From Winogradskyella vidalii (GTDB taxonomy: Bacteria > Bacteroidota > Bacteroidia > Flavobacteriales > Flavobacteriaceae), in the NCBI RefSeq assembly GCF_013403955.1, contig NZ_JABFDG010000001.1, forward strand, positions 1,116,001-1,180,000: DNA of 64,000 nucleotides. Reading direction: 5' to 3'. Below, piece by piece: positions 10,216-17,714 of the stretch. The notes under the pieces are model-generated. The model had not been told where the DNA came from, did no database searches, and worked only from the letters and a program-made list of their open reading frames with translations. The first letter of the stretch is position 1. The number at the start of each line of letters is the position of its first letter. Both the position numbers and the translations under genes were made by a program.

Positions 10216-10224
10216 CTAAAAAAG

Positions 10225-10256
10225 CCTTGTAAGTCTTACGATTTACAAGGTTTTTT
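10225..10256 (+). terminator. Rho-independent terminator after tRNA-Pro
   Basis: Stem CCTTGTAA (10225-10232) pairs with TTACAAGG (10243-10250), a ten-base loop lies between, and six T follow. Confidence 0.85.
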
Positions 10257-10299
10257 GGTTTTAAACATTTAAAAATGGCAATGAATACCATTTTTAAAT

Positions 10300-11274
10300 T
10301 TACTTTTTAATTAGTCGATGTTGACTTACTTTTCCATTAGATTCAATTTGAACTAAATAAATACCACTTTTAAGCGATTCAATTTTAATAGCATTATTAG
10401 CATTAACCGTTTCCGAAAGTACTAATTTACCAAGCATATTATACACACTAACATTTACGCTCTCTACAGTTTTAAAATATAGTTGGTTAGATGCTGGATT
10501 TGGATAAATACTAATGGTTTCAATATGGTCATCTTCAATACCTAATACTTGTTGATTGATAACACCAACGCCATCTAAATCAAAGCCACTTGAATAAAAT
10601 GGTGTTGTAAAAGGGTCATTGATGGCATTGCCAAAACTATCGTATGTGGCATAAGCAGGGTCAATACTACCGACAACATCAATAATCTTAACGTGTGTAA
10701 TATTGTTTTTGTCTAACAGTGCATCGTCTTCTAAATCAGCTAAGTCAAATGGGGTTCCAAAAAGTGCTCTATATTTTCCTGCTAGATTATTGATGTAGGT
10801 GGGATCTATAGTATCAAAACCACCGACTTGAGTATCGGTTTGTGTCTCGCTGTGTGATGGAAACCTAAAATAGTTAACACCATCAGAACTCACTTCTACA
10901 AAAGCCAATTCGAGAAAAGTGTCGCTAAACCCGTTTTCAAAAACAGCAAAATCAAAACCATCACCATCAGCAATCGGGGTTTCAAAGGTTAGGATGGCTT
11001 GTCCGGCATCACCTAAACTAACAGCATTATTGCTTGCTTCGCCAAGTGCCTCAACGGAGAGTCCATAGGAAGCATAATTACTACCCTCATGTTCTGTTAA
11101 AGGATTTGAAATATCGATAAGCCCACGTTGCAGTATAATGCCGTTTGCCCAAGCTACAAAATCAGGACTGTTAGCAGGAATAGCAGTAGAACCAGGTTGT
11201 TCTGCTGCAGGTGCATAACTTTGTGCCTGAAGAATAAAGCCAGAACATAAAAAGAGTAGTATTGCCTTTATCAT
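10300..11274 (-). CDS. T9SS-exported surface protein of the B12 operon
   Basis: A 324-residue protein with signal peptide (FILQAQ) and a C-terminal type A T9SS sorting domain (SIYPNPASNQLYF, then GKLVLSETV and SGIYLVQI), so it is carried across the outer membrane. The middle part has a conserved segment GDGFDFAVFENGF, followed by LAFVEVSSDGVNYFRFP, resembling beta-sandwich surface proteins that are often found with cobalamin receptors in Bacteroidota. Its start overlaps the stop of the upstream propeller gene by four bases. It is the last gene of the riboswitch operon, so a role in binding cobalamin or related corrinoids at the surface is inferred and not shown by any motif. Confidence 0.85.
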   Translation of the reverse strand: MIKAILLFLCSGFILQAQSYAPAAEQPGSTAIPANSPDFVAWANGIILQRGLIDISNPLTEHEGSNYASYGLSVEALGEASNNAVSLGDAGQAILTFETPIADGDGFDFAVFENGFSDTFLELAFVEVSSDGVNYFRFPSHSETQTDTQVGGFDTIDPTYINNLAGKYRALFGTPFDLADLEDDALLDKNNITHVKIIDVVGSIDPAYATYDSFGNAINDPFTTPFYSSGFDLDGVGVINQQVLGIEDDHIETISIYPNPASNQLYFKTVESVNVSVYNMLGKLVLSETVNANNAIKIESLKSGIYLVQIESNGKVSQHRLIKK

Positions 11275-12560
11275 TTCACGATTAATTTTAGGGTTGATGT
11301 ATTTTGATTTAACTCAATAGTGACTAAATAAATTCCGCTTTCAATGCCATCTAAAGCTATAGGTTGCGTCTTAGTGTATTTAACGTCTTTTACTAATTTT
11401 CCAGAAATATCATGCATTTTTACACGTGCATTTTCTGTAAGGTTGAGGTTAAAGCTTGTTTTTGCAGGATTAGGAAATAAAGTGACGTTTTCAAATGCAT
11501 AATCATTAACATTCAAAGTGCTACTGTTATTTTGATAAACACCGTTTGGAAGTGCTCCCACGGTATATTCTGTGGAGTAATTTCCTGTTTCGTCGTAAAC
11601 ATAAACTTTTCCTGAGTTACTGTAGTCAACAGCATCTAATAAATAGAGTTTATCGTCTATTTTTTCAAAGCCATAAGGGATTAATGCACTATTATCAGAA
11701 TTAAATGCCGTAGTTGGAAGTGTGGTAGCATTTAATGCCATTTTAAAAATATCACCATTTAAAACATAAAATAAATCGGTTTCGTCTACGGTTAAGAAAC
11801 TAGGATGTTCTGAAGTTTCAAAGTTGAATACGACTTCGTTATCATAATCTAATAAGTCTATTTTATGAAGACTTCCTGTAGTTTCATTACCTGTCCATGA
11901 TGGTTTTCCGCTAGAAAGAACATAAAGATAGTCGTCGTCAACTTTTATAGTAGACGGTACATCACCAACCGTAATAGTTTCAACAGCATTAGTTGCTAAA
12001 TCAATGACAGAAATTGTATTACCATGACTGTAACCACCTTGTTGTGCAACATATAATTTTCCGTCTTTTTCTACGATTTCTTCCGGACCTTCAGCTACTG
12101 CAATTGTTTCAGTAATGGTATTAGTTTCTAAATCGATAACAGCGACATAATCATCTTCAGTATCTATAGGATCTCCCCAATTAGTTACATAGCCATAGCC
12201 ATTGTAAAACGCAATATTTCGAGGGGAGCTAATCTGGTCAGTAATACTCGCTACAAAGGCAAAGGTCGTAGCATTTATTACCTTTACTTCATTGCTACCG
12301 TTAAGCACAACGTAAGCATAATCGCCATTAAAGCCCATACCTTGTGCTGTATTTCCTAATTCCATTTCAGGATTTTGAGTAGAGAAAACATCATTCTCTA
12401 AGGTGCCTTGGGTATCAATAGATGAAAGTGAAGCCGAATTAGTACCGTATAAGCCTTCATTTAAAATAAAAATACCTTCAGAATAATCTTGTGCATAAGT
12501 GGAAGCAGAGATCAGTACTGCAGTTAAGATGTAAAGTGTTTTTTTGTAATAGTTTTTCAT
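11271..12560 (-). CDS. BtuG-like beta-propeller (DUF5074-type) with T9SS sorting domain
   Basis: A 429-residue protein with a signal peptide (ISASTYAQ), propeller repeats of the YVTN/DUF5074 kind (residues about 25-340: repeated VIDLAT, YVAVIDLETN, GPEEIVEKDGKLYVAQQGG) and a T9SS type A tail (LFPNPAKTSFNL ... SGIYLVTIELN). It is clearly a paralogue of the next gene upstream: both share NEGxxGxxNAS, GDTAQ(S)MGFNG and WGDP motifs. Surface beta-propellers of the BtuG family hold cobalamin above a BtuB receptor in Bacteroides. The placement in a cobalamin-riboswitch operon supports the same role here. It starts 21 bp after the lipoprotein paralogue. Confidence 0.88.
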   Translation of the reverse strand: MKNYYKKTLYILTAVLISASTYAQDYSEGIFILNEGLYGTNSASLSSIDTQGTLENDVFSTQNPEMELGNTAQGMGFNGDYAYVVLNGSNEVKVINATTFAFVASITDQISSPRNIAFYNGYGYVTNWGDPIDTEDDYVAVIDLETNTITETIAVAEGPEEIVEKDGKLYVAQQGGYSHGNTISVIDLATNAVETITVGDVPSTIKVDDDYLYVLSSGKPSWTGNETTGSLHKIDLLDYDNEVVFNFETSEHPSFLTVDETDLFYVLNGDIFKMALNATTLPTTAFNSDNSALIPYGFEKIDDKLYLLDAVDYSNSGKVYVYDETGNYSTEYTVGALPNGVYQNNSSTLNVNDYAFENVTLFPNPAKTSFNLNLTENARVKMHDISGKLVKDVKYTKTQPIALDGIESGIYLVTIELNQNTSTLKLIVK

Positions 12561-12581
12561 AATATAATTGTGTTTGATTGT

Positions 12582-13670
12582 TTATAAATTATTAAAATAA
12601 AATGCGTTAGGAATTATTTGAACTGAAAATTGATTTTGTAAGTCGCCATTTAAACTATAAAGTAAAGCGTCGCCGTTAGAAACATAGTCTTTGGCGTCAG
12701 CAATATAGATTGTGTTTTCATAAATTTCAAAGGCATAAAGGATTGCAACACCATCTGCTGAAGGTGAAAATGTTGAATCTTGCGGAAGCTGAAAATCAGC
12801 AATACTAATTGTATATACATCATTGTCTAATGTGTAATACAAGTTTTCATTGGCTAAGTCTAAAAACCGTGGGTGTTGCCCAGATGAAAAATCTAGTGTG
12901 GTAATTTCATTTGTGTTTGATAGATTTATTTTAAAGAGTTTAGCAAGTGTTTCTTCACCTGTCCATGATGCTTTTCCTGAGCATATGACATAAAGTGAAC
13001 CATTATATATCACCATGTCATCTGGGACATCTGCTACAGGAATACTCGACTGAACACTTTGTGATGCGATATCAATGACACTTATGGTATTGCCATAGCC
13101 ATAACCACCTTTGTGAGTGACGTAAAGCTTACCGTTATTTAACAGTATTTTTTCAGGGCCCTCAGCAACTGGAATTTTAGTTTCGACAAGATTTGTATCT
13201 AAATTTAAAACAGCAACATAATCATCATTAACGTCATTAGGGTCGCCCCAATCGGTAATATAGCCTTTGTTACCACTAAACTCAATATATCTAGGGTTAA
13301 TAAGCAAATCGCTTACGGTGGCGATATATTCAAACGTGTAGCGATTAACCACTTCTACGGTAGCCGAGTTGTTGACCACAACATAGGCATTTTCTCCATT
13401 GAATCCCATACTTTGTGCTGTGTCTCCAAGTCCCATAGCGTTAACATTAGTATAGATTGAATTATAAACTTCACCTGTTTGATCTAAAAATGATACCGAT
13501 GCATTAGAATAACCAAAGCCACCTTCATTTAGAATAAAAATACCATCGGTATAATCGCCTGTTAGAGGCAGTTCAGTGGTAGGGTCATCTCTGTCATCAC
13601 TGGTACACGAGGTCATAATGAGTAGTGACAATACAAATAAACTTGTGAGCTTGTAAAAGTTTCTTTTCAT
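12582..13670 (-). CDS. BtuG-like beta-propeller lipoprotein
   Basis: A 362-residue lipoprotein (lipobox IMTSC, followed by TSDDRDDP, a surface-export style acidic stretch). The rest forms a propeller with short repeats such as TVEVVNRYTFEYIATV, YVAVLNLDTNLVETKIPV and NTISVIDIASQSVQSSIPV. It lies 3 bp after the receptor gene. By analogy with BtuG of Bacteroides, which caps the BtuB barrel and binds B12 very tightly, this should be the capture protein at the receptor lid. It lacks the T9SS tail of its paralogue, so the two differ in how they are anchored. BtuG identity is inferred from fold and context; key ligand residues cannot be checked by eye. Confidence 0.88.
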   Translation of the reverse strand: MKRNFYKLTSLFVLSLLIMTSCTSDDRDDPTTELPLTGDYTDGIFILNEGGFGYSNASVSFLDQTGEVYNSIYTNVNAMGLGDTAQSMGFNGENAYVVVNNSATVEVVNRYTFEYIATVSDLLINPRYIEFSGNKGYITDWGDPNDVNDDYVAVLNLDTNLVETKIPVAEGPEKILLNNGKLYVTHKGGYGYGNTISVIDIASQSVQSSIPVADVPDDMVIYNGSLYVICSGKASWTGEETLAKLFKINLSNTNEITTLDFSSGQHPRFLDLANENLYYTLDNDVYTISIADFQLPQDSTFSPSADGVAILYAFEIYENTIYIADAKDYVSNGDALLYSLNGDLQNQFSVQIIPNAFYFNNL

Positions 13671-13673
13671 GAT

Positions 13674-15509
13674 TTAAAATTTTAAATGGAGGTAAAGGTT
13701 GAAATTCCGACCCGGCATTGGGCGTTTGAGAACGCTTTCATAAGATTCGTTCCAAAAGTTTAGTGCCTGAGCGCCAATTTTGTAATTGCGGTTTTTGCCT
13801 AAGGTATATTCAGCCCCTAAATTAGCAACCATGTAACTGTCTAAAATATGTTCGGTAGCATGGTCTGTGGTCGTAAATACTTCATCGTTATTGAGGTATT
13901 GGTAATAAGCTGAAAGTCTTTTGTAATTATAACCTACAGAAAAGGTGAATTTGTAATAAGGCACATAAATCAGCTGTTTGCCGGTTTCTTTGTTTTGAGA
14001 GACGGTATAAGCAAAGGTCCCTGAGCCAGTGAATTGATGATTTCCAAATGATTTTTGAAACGTAACAACAGATTCTAAGCCATAAATTTCAACTTTATTC
14101 GTGTTTTCTGGTCTAAAAATACCAGCACTATCAGGCACCCAACGCAATAAGTTTTCTACATAATTATAGTAGCCTGTTACAGCTATATTGAGGTTTTTGA
14201 AATTGAAATTATTGCTAACCTCACCTTGGTAAGATTCTTCTGGTCTTAAATCTTCATTGCCTACACCTTGCCAATACAAGTCGTTATAGGTTGGTATTCT
14301 AAAGTTTTTAGAGGTATTAACTTTTAACTGATAGAAGTCATTCAGTTTTGTACTAAACCCTGCGGAATACAATAGTGGATTACCGTATTCTTCATTGGTT
14401 TCTTGGCGCAACCCTAATTCATAAAGAAATCTTTCTGAAAGCACATGTTTAAAACTCACTAATGCGGCTGATAAATTGCGTGTTTCTGCTGCGATATCAG
14501 AACCACGACCGTCATTGTGTGTGTAGTTGACTCCTGTGGTCAATAGCATTTTATTAGAAAGGGCAAAGTCTAGTCCGTATTTAGCAATAAAACTAGTGAC
14601 TTTTCCGTAGGTGTAATAGTCATTATTAACATTGGCAAAATAACGGTATTCTTCTGTGGTTGTAGCGACTTTTAAATTTGATTTAAACCGTCTAAAATCA
14701 CTTTGCCACTCTATTAAAGAACGTGTGTTGAAGTCTGTATATTTCGTTTTTAATGCATTGGGTGTTGGTACCGAAAAATTCCGTCGACCATCATAAACAT
14801 TAGCAAATAATTTAAGTGTGTTGTTTGTGTTTAATTTACTAGCTGCAGCAAAACTGATGTTTGTATTGTGGTATTGTCCGTTTATATTAATCCGGTCTGT
14901 TTCGGGATACGAATAATCGTTATCAGATGCATTTCTAGCCATGCCTAAAAGCATGCTGAATTTTTTAGATGAATAATTAGTTTGGTAATCAATACCGTAG
15001 GTGTTAAACTCGCCATAATTAGCAAAAAGTTCATTGTGAAAACCTTTGTTAAAGCCGAGTTCATTGACTAGGTTTATAGCACCTCCGATAGCTCCACTAC
15101 CATCGGCAACACTAGAGCCGCCGGGTTTTATTTCTATTTTGTTGTAGCCACGTGTATTAATGGTGTTAAAATCGGTTTGCCCAGTGGTTTGTGAGTTAAT
15201 ATTAATGCCGTTCCAAAGTACAGCGGTTTGTGACGCAGTTGTGCCACGGAAGGATGGCGAAGATACCATACCGAGACCATTCTCCTTAAAATAAACGGTA
15301 CTATTAAAGTTAAGAAAATTAGTTAGTGACGCTTGATTTTGTTTTAGCACGCTATCCTTAACAACAGTTACATTTCTTGTGTAGGTTGAATCTTTAAGTT
15401 GGTAGGCTACCAAATACACCTCTCGCAATGCCGTTATAGAGTCGGTTTGTGAGTGAAGCATAGAACAAAAACCTATGCAAAATAGTATGGTGCATAAAAC
15501 ATATTTCAT
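13674..15509 (-). CDS. btuB: TonB-dependent cobalamin receptor (BtuB-like)
   Basis: A 611-residue outer-membrane receptor: signal peptide (CSMLHSQ), plug domain with SPSFRGTTASQTAVLWNGI and PGGSSVADGSGAIGGAINL, then a 22-strand-type barrel ending in aromatic FNLYLHLKF. The length is that of BtuB and shorter than sugar SusC receptors, and there is no N-terminal carboxypeptidase-like domain. The cobalamin riboswitch directly upstream on the same strand makes B12 the expected substrate. It is the first gene of a four-gene operon with two BtuG-like propellers. B12 taken up here would serve, among others, the mutase at 3298-7514. Confidence 0.94.
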   Translation of the reverse strand: MKYVLCTILFCIGFCSMLHSQTDSITALREVYLVAYQLKDSTYTRNVTVVKDSVLKQNQASLTNFLNFNSTVYFKENGLGMVSSPSFRGTTASQTAVLWNGININSQTTGQTDFNTINTRGYNKIEIKPGGSSVADGSGAIGGAINLVNELGFNKGFHNELFANYGEFNTYGIDYQTNYSSKKFSMLLGMARNASDNDYSYPETDRININGQYHNTNISFAAASKLNTNNTLKLFANVYDGRRNFSVPTPNALKTKYTDFNTRSLIEWQSDFRRFKSNLKVATTTEEYRYFANVNNDYYTYGKVTSFIAKYGLDFALSNKMLLTTGVNYTHNDGRGSDIAAETRNLSAALVSFKHVLSERFLYELGLRQETNEEYGNPLLYSAGFSTKLNDFYQLKVNTSKNFRIPTYNDLYWQGVGNEDLRPEESYQGEVSNNFNFKNLNIAVTGYYNYVENLLRWVPDSAGIFRPENTNKVEIYGLESVVTFQKSFGNHQFTGSGTFAYTVSQNKETGKQLIYVPYYKFTFSVGYNYKRLSAYYQYLNNDEVFTTTDHATEHILDSYMVANLGAEYTLGKNRNYKIGAQALNFWNESYESVLKRPMPGRNFNLYLHLKF

Positions 15510-15557
15510 AAAACCCGATGCTTTTTACCCGAAAGCCGCTGTGTTAATTACTGATAA

Positions 15558-15726
15558 AAATTGGCAGGTCTCCTGACTCGTGTCCGACTAATGTTCCTTC
15601 CCACTCTAAACGAGCAGTGGATATGTGAAGTTATTCATTAGTGGCATCCCAAACGGGACAAAACTTACAGTTGCGGGAACAGTTCAGGATTATTAAGTTA
15701 GTGACTATTTTACCTGATTCCCTTTT
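15558..15726 (-). promoter_or_regulatory. Cobalamin (AdoCbl) riboswitch
   Basis: Read on the minus strand, the element has GGGAATCAGGT at its start, the core CCCGCAACTGTAAG, the GCCACT segment and the B12 box GTCAGGAGACCTGCC, in the canonical order. The B12 box ends about 50 nt before the ATG of the TonB receptor. A short hairpin, GCTTT-CGGGTAA-AAAGC, close to the start codon may be the expression platform, which would suggest control of translation start. B12 binding should turn the uptake operon off. Confidence 0.96.
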
Positions 15727-16180
15727 AATTGTATCTATAATTTTATAGATGTAAACCAATAAAGTGTAAAGGTAAATAATTGTATTCTAATTTGTACTGA
15801 AATTGCTTATTAATTAGGTTGTATTTTTTCGATTTTTTAGACCAAAAGAATGTTGTTTGAAGATGATGAGTAAATCAGTTTTTGTTTATAGAGTATACTT
15901 TCTGATGTTAACAATAATCAGCTTATTATTGTGGATTTCGCATTGAAAAATTATGGATTTAAAATTCAACCCTAACTACAAGATTTGTAAATACAAATAC
16001 AAATACAAGACTAATGCTATTGAAAAAGAGTTTCAACGGATTGTTCAGATTTAAAGAAAATGATTACTTATTATTATCTGCTTTCAGAATTTGAACACGC
16101 TTATCAAGTGTTTTTAAATGGCGCTAAAGAAAAGCACTGAAAATTATTGTTTTTAATGATTAATTGTAACTTAAACGATA
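15727..16180. other. Intergenic region with two short ORF remnants
   Basis: The stretch is AT-rich. On the plus strand two small ORFs follow each other, 15953-16054 (33 codons) and 16060-16140 (26 codons, ending FLNGAKEKH). Together they look faintly coding, perhaps the worn remains of one gene, but I cannot name a parent. A small tandem repeat of AAATAC (three units, about 15989-16006) lies in the first. Confidence 0.3.
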
Positions 16181-16213
16181 AAAAAAAACCGAAGATTTAT
16201 GTCTTCGGCTTTT
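16181..16213 (-). terminator. Terminator of the zinc-locus operon
   Basis: On the minus strand CCGAAGA (from 16208) pairs with TCTTCGG (to 16189) and is followed by eight T (16188-16181). It lies 20 bp after the stop of the DUF4625 lipoprotein gene. On the plus strand it also has a short T run, so it could act both ways. Confidence 0.88.
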
Positions 16214-16233
16214 TATATTTCTTGAGAGTTGTA

Positions 16234-16713
16234 TTATTCCACAATTTTTATATCCACAGAAGTCCTGCTTTGCCAACCGGTCTCATCGGTTACGGAATAA
16301 GCGCAATGGTAATCACCTGTATCCACATCATTAGGAATAGTGATTTCTATATTAATCTCGTAAGTTGTTAGTCCATCTTCAATATTAAAATTTTCAATAT
16401 ACATTAATGGGTTTACGGCTACTTTTATAGGATCTGTTTCGCAATACACATCTTGGTCATCATGGGTGTGATGGTCAAAGTTGTGGTGAAGATCTAAACT
16501 ATAGGATGCTAATGCTTGATTGTCTGAAACCTGAGCTCTAAATATGTAGGTTTCTCCTTTAACTAGTTGCTCACATGCTTGTGGAAAACCACCATCATAA
16601 TTAATGGTAATAGTAGGTCTTTGTTCGTCAATGTCCGAGCTATCATCACTAGAACAAGAAGTAACCAGTATTGTAAAAAATAAAAAGCTAACATATTTTG
16701 ATAGCACTCTCAT
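16234..16713 (-). CDS. DUF4625 lipoprotein, His-rich
   Basis: About 159 residues from the ATG at 16711-16713; an in-frame ATG nine codons earlier (16738-16740) is possible, but the later start puts the lipobox Cys (LVTSC) at residue 20, as usual. The mature protein carries SSDDSSDID and then one DUF4625 beta-sandwich with a dense His cluster, DLHHNFDHHTHDDQD, and two cysteines (PQACEQ and VYCETD). These features suggest binding of a metal ion, most likely zinc. It is the last gene of the operon behind the ZnuD-like receptor. The upstream 130 bp contain a run of 16 A and a palindromic repeat. Family assignment is from memory of the pattern; zinc delivery is inferred. Confidence 0.85.
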   Translation of the reverse strand: MRVLSKYVSFLFFTILVTSCSSDDSSDIDEQRPTITINYDGGFPQACEQLVKGETYIFRAQVSDNQALASYSLDLHHNFDHHTHDDQDVYCETDPIKVAVNPLMYIENFNIEDGLTTYEINIEITIPNDVDTGDYHCAYSVTDETGWQSRTSVDIKIVE

Positions 16714-16740
16714 TTTTTTTGGATTTAAAAACTTAGTCAT

Positions 16741-16756
16741 TTTTTTTTTTTTTTTT
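16741..16756. repeat. Homopolymeric A16/T16 tract
   Basis: Sixteen consecutive T on the plus strand (A on the coding strand) abut the first possible start codon of the DUF4625 lipoprotein. Tracts of this length are prone to slippage. Confidence 0.9.
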
Positions 16757-16766
16757 GAAATAATTT

Positions 16767-16838
16767 GTCAGATTGAAAGCAGTCGAAATACATTAGTAAT
16801 TAATACTATAAGTTTTTCAACTGCGCTCAAAATGACAT
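16767..16838. repeat. Inverted pair of a dispersed flavobacterial repeat
   Basis: The right arm TTTCAACTGCGCTCAAAATGACA (16815-16837 region) matches, in inverted orientation, a copy around 16767-16790 (minus strand TTTCGACTGCTTTCAATCTGACA). Sequences of this TTTCGACTGCGCTCAA..TGACA type are scattered between genes in many flavobacterial genomes. Confidence 0.6.
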
Positions 16839-16870
16839 AGGGTACATTTTAATAACCTGTAAATTAGTAT

Positions 16871-17653
16871 TTAGGATGCTGTAATATCGATATGTGTTTC
16901 GTATGATGTGGTATTACCGTCTTCATCTTCAACAGTAAATGTAACATGATACTCTCCAACAGGTGCTGTTGCAGGAACGTCAATATGTTCATGGAATTCT
17001 ACTTCAGTTAAATCATGGTAGCCTTCTGAGAATACATATTCTTGATCCCATTCTACGTCTCCTTCTCCTAAAGGAAGATCATGTCCGTGAACATCAACTG
17101 TAATTTCATGAATACCATTAAGAGCATTGATCATAAATTCAGCATGAAAATCATCACCTCTTACAGCAGTTTCGCTAACGCCGAATTCGCTAAGTGTAAT
17201 ATAGTCTAAAATTTCTAAATGGCCCTCAATTTCAGTGCTGTTTCCAAGTTCATCAATAACCACTAATTCAATATGGTATTCACCAGCTGGGATATCGGTT
17301 GGGACATCAACATGCTCATGAAATGTAGGATTAATGACTTGGTAATTACTACCTGTATATTCTTGGAAAAAATCCCACTCAACTTCACCTTCAGCAAGTG
17401 GTAAATCGTGTGCATGTATAGAAAGTGTAATGCTGCTCACTACAGACTCAGCATAAATTTCAGCTTCCAAATGAATATCTGAGCCTTTATAAGCCACTTG
17501 TTCTGTAGAATGTGCGCTACCTTCTCCGTATTCAAAACCAGTTATTTCTGGTGCATCAACACTAGAGGAACCGTTGTCGTCATCGCTGCTACATGAGTTT
17601 AAAAGAATGCCAAAAAAAGCAATAAATGCTAAGAGTTTAAAATTTGATTTCAT
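16871..17653 (-). CDS. Lipoprotein with two tandem DUF4625 domains
   Basis: About 260 residues from the ATG at 17651-17653, chosen because it gives a normal lipoprotein signal (ILLNSCSSDDD); an earlier in-frame ATG at 17689 would add 12 residues. The mature part is an internal duplication: each half has an HAHDLP or HGHDLP motif followed by an EGEVEWD-like stretch, then HEHVDVP or HEHIDVP, then AGEYHIE or VGEYHVT. The paired His motifs in each copy are attractive zinc ligands. The gene begins about 60 bp after the receptor gene and shares its operon. A role as surface capture or lid protein for the receptor is inferred by analogy with BtuG-BtuB. Confidence 0.87.
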   Translation of the reverse strand: MKSNFKLLAFIAFFGILLNSCSSDDDNGSSSVDAPEITGFEYGEGSAHSTEQVAYKGSDIHLEAEIYAESVVSSITLSIHAHDLPLAEGEVEWDFFQEYTGSNYQVINPTFHEHVDVPTDIPAGEYHIELVVIDELGNSTEIEGHLEILDYITLSEFGVSETAVRGDDFHAEFMINALNGIHEITVDVHGHDLPLGEGDVEWDQEYVFSEGYHDLTEVEFHEHIDVPATAPVGEYHVTFTVEDEDGNTTSYETHIDITAS

Positions 17654-17714
17654 AAAATTTGTTTTAATGTTTAAAGTTTCTGTTTTCATGATTTTTTAAA
17701 TTTATTTGTGATTA

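Noticed and set aside
10082..10291. Minus-strand ORF of 69 codons
   Set aside because: It is the antisense reading of tRNA-Pro, with the GFEPA-type pattern that often arises from tRNA genes.
15953..16140. Two short tandem plus-strand ORFs as a real gene
   Set aside because: Each is under 35 codons, they are in different frames and no parent family could be recognised; noted only as possible remnants.
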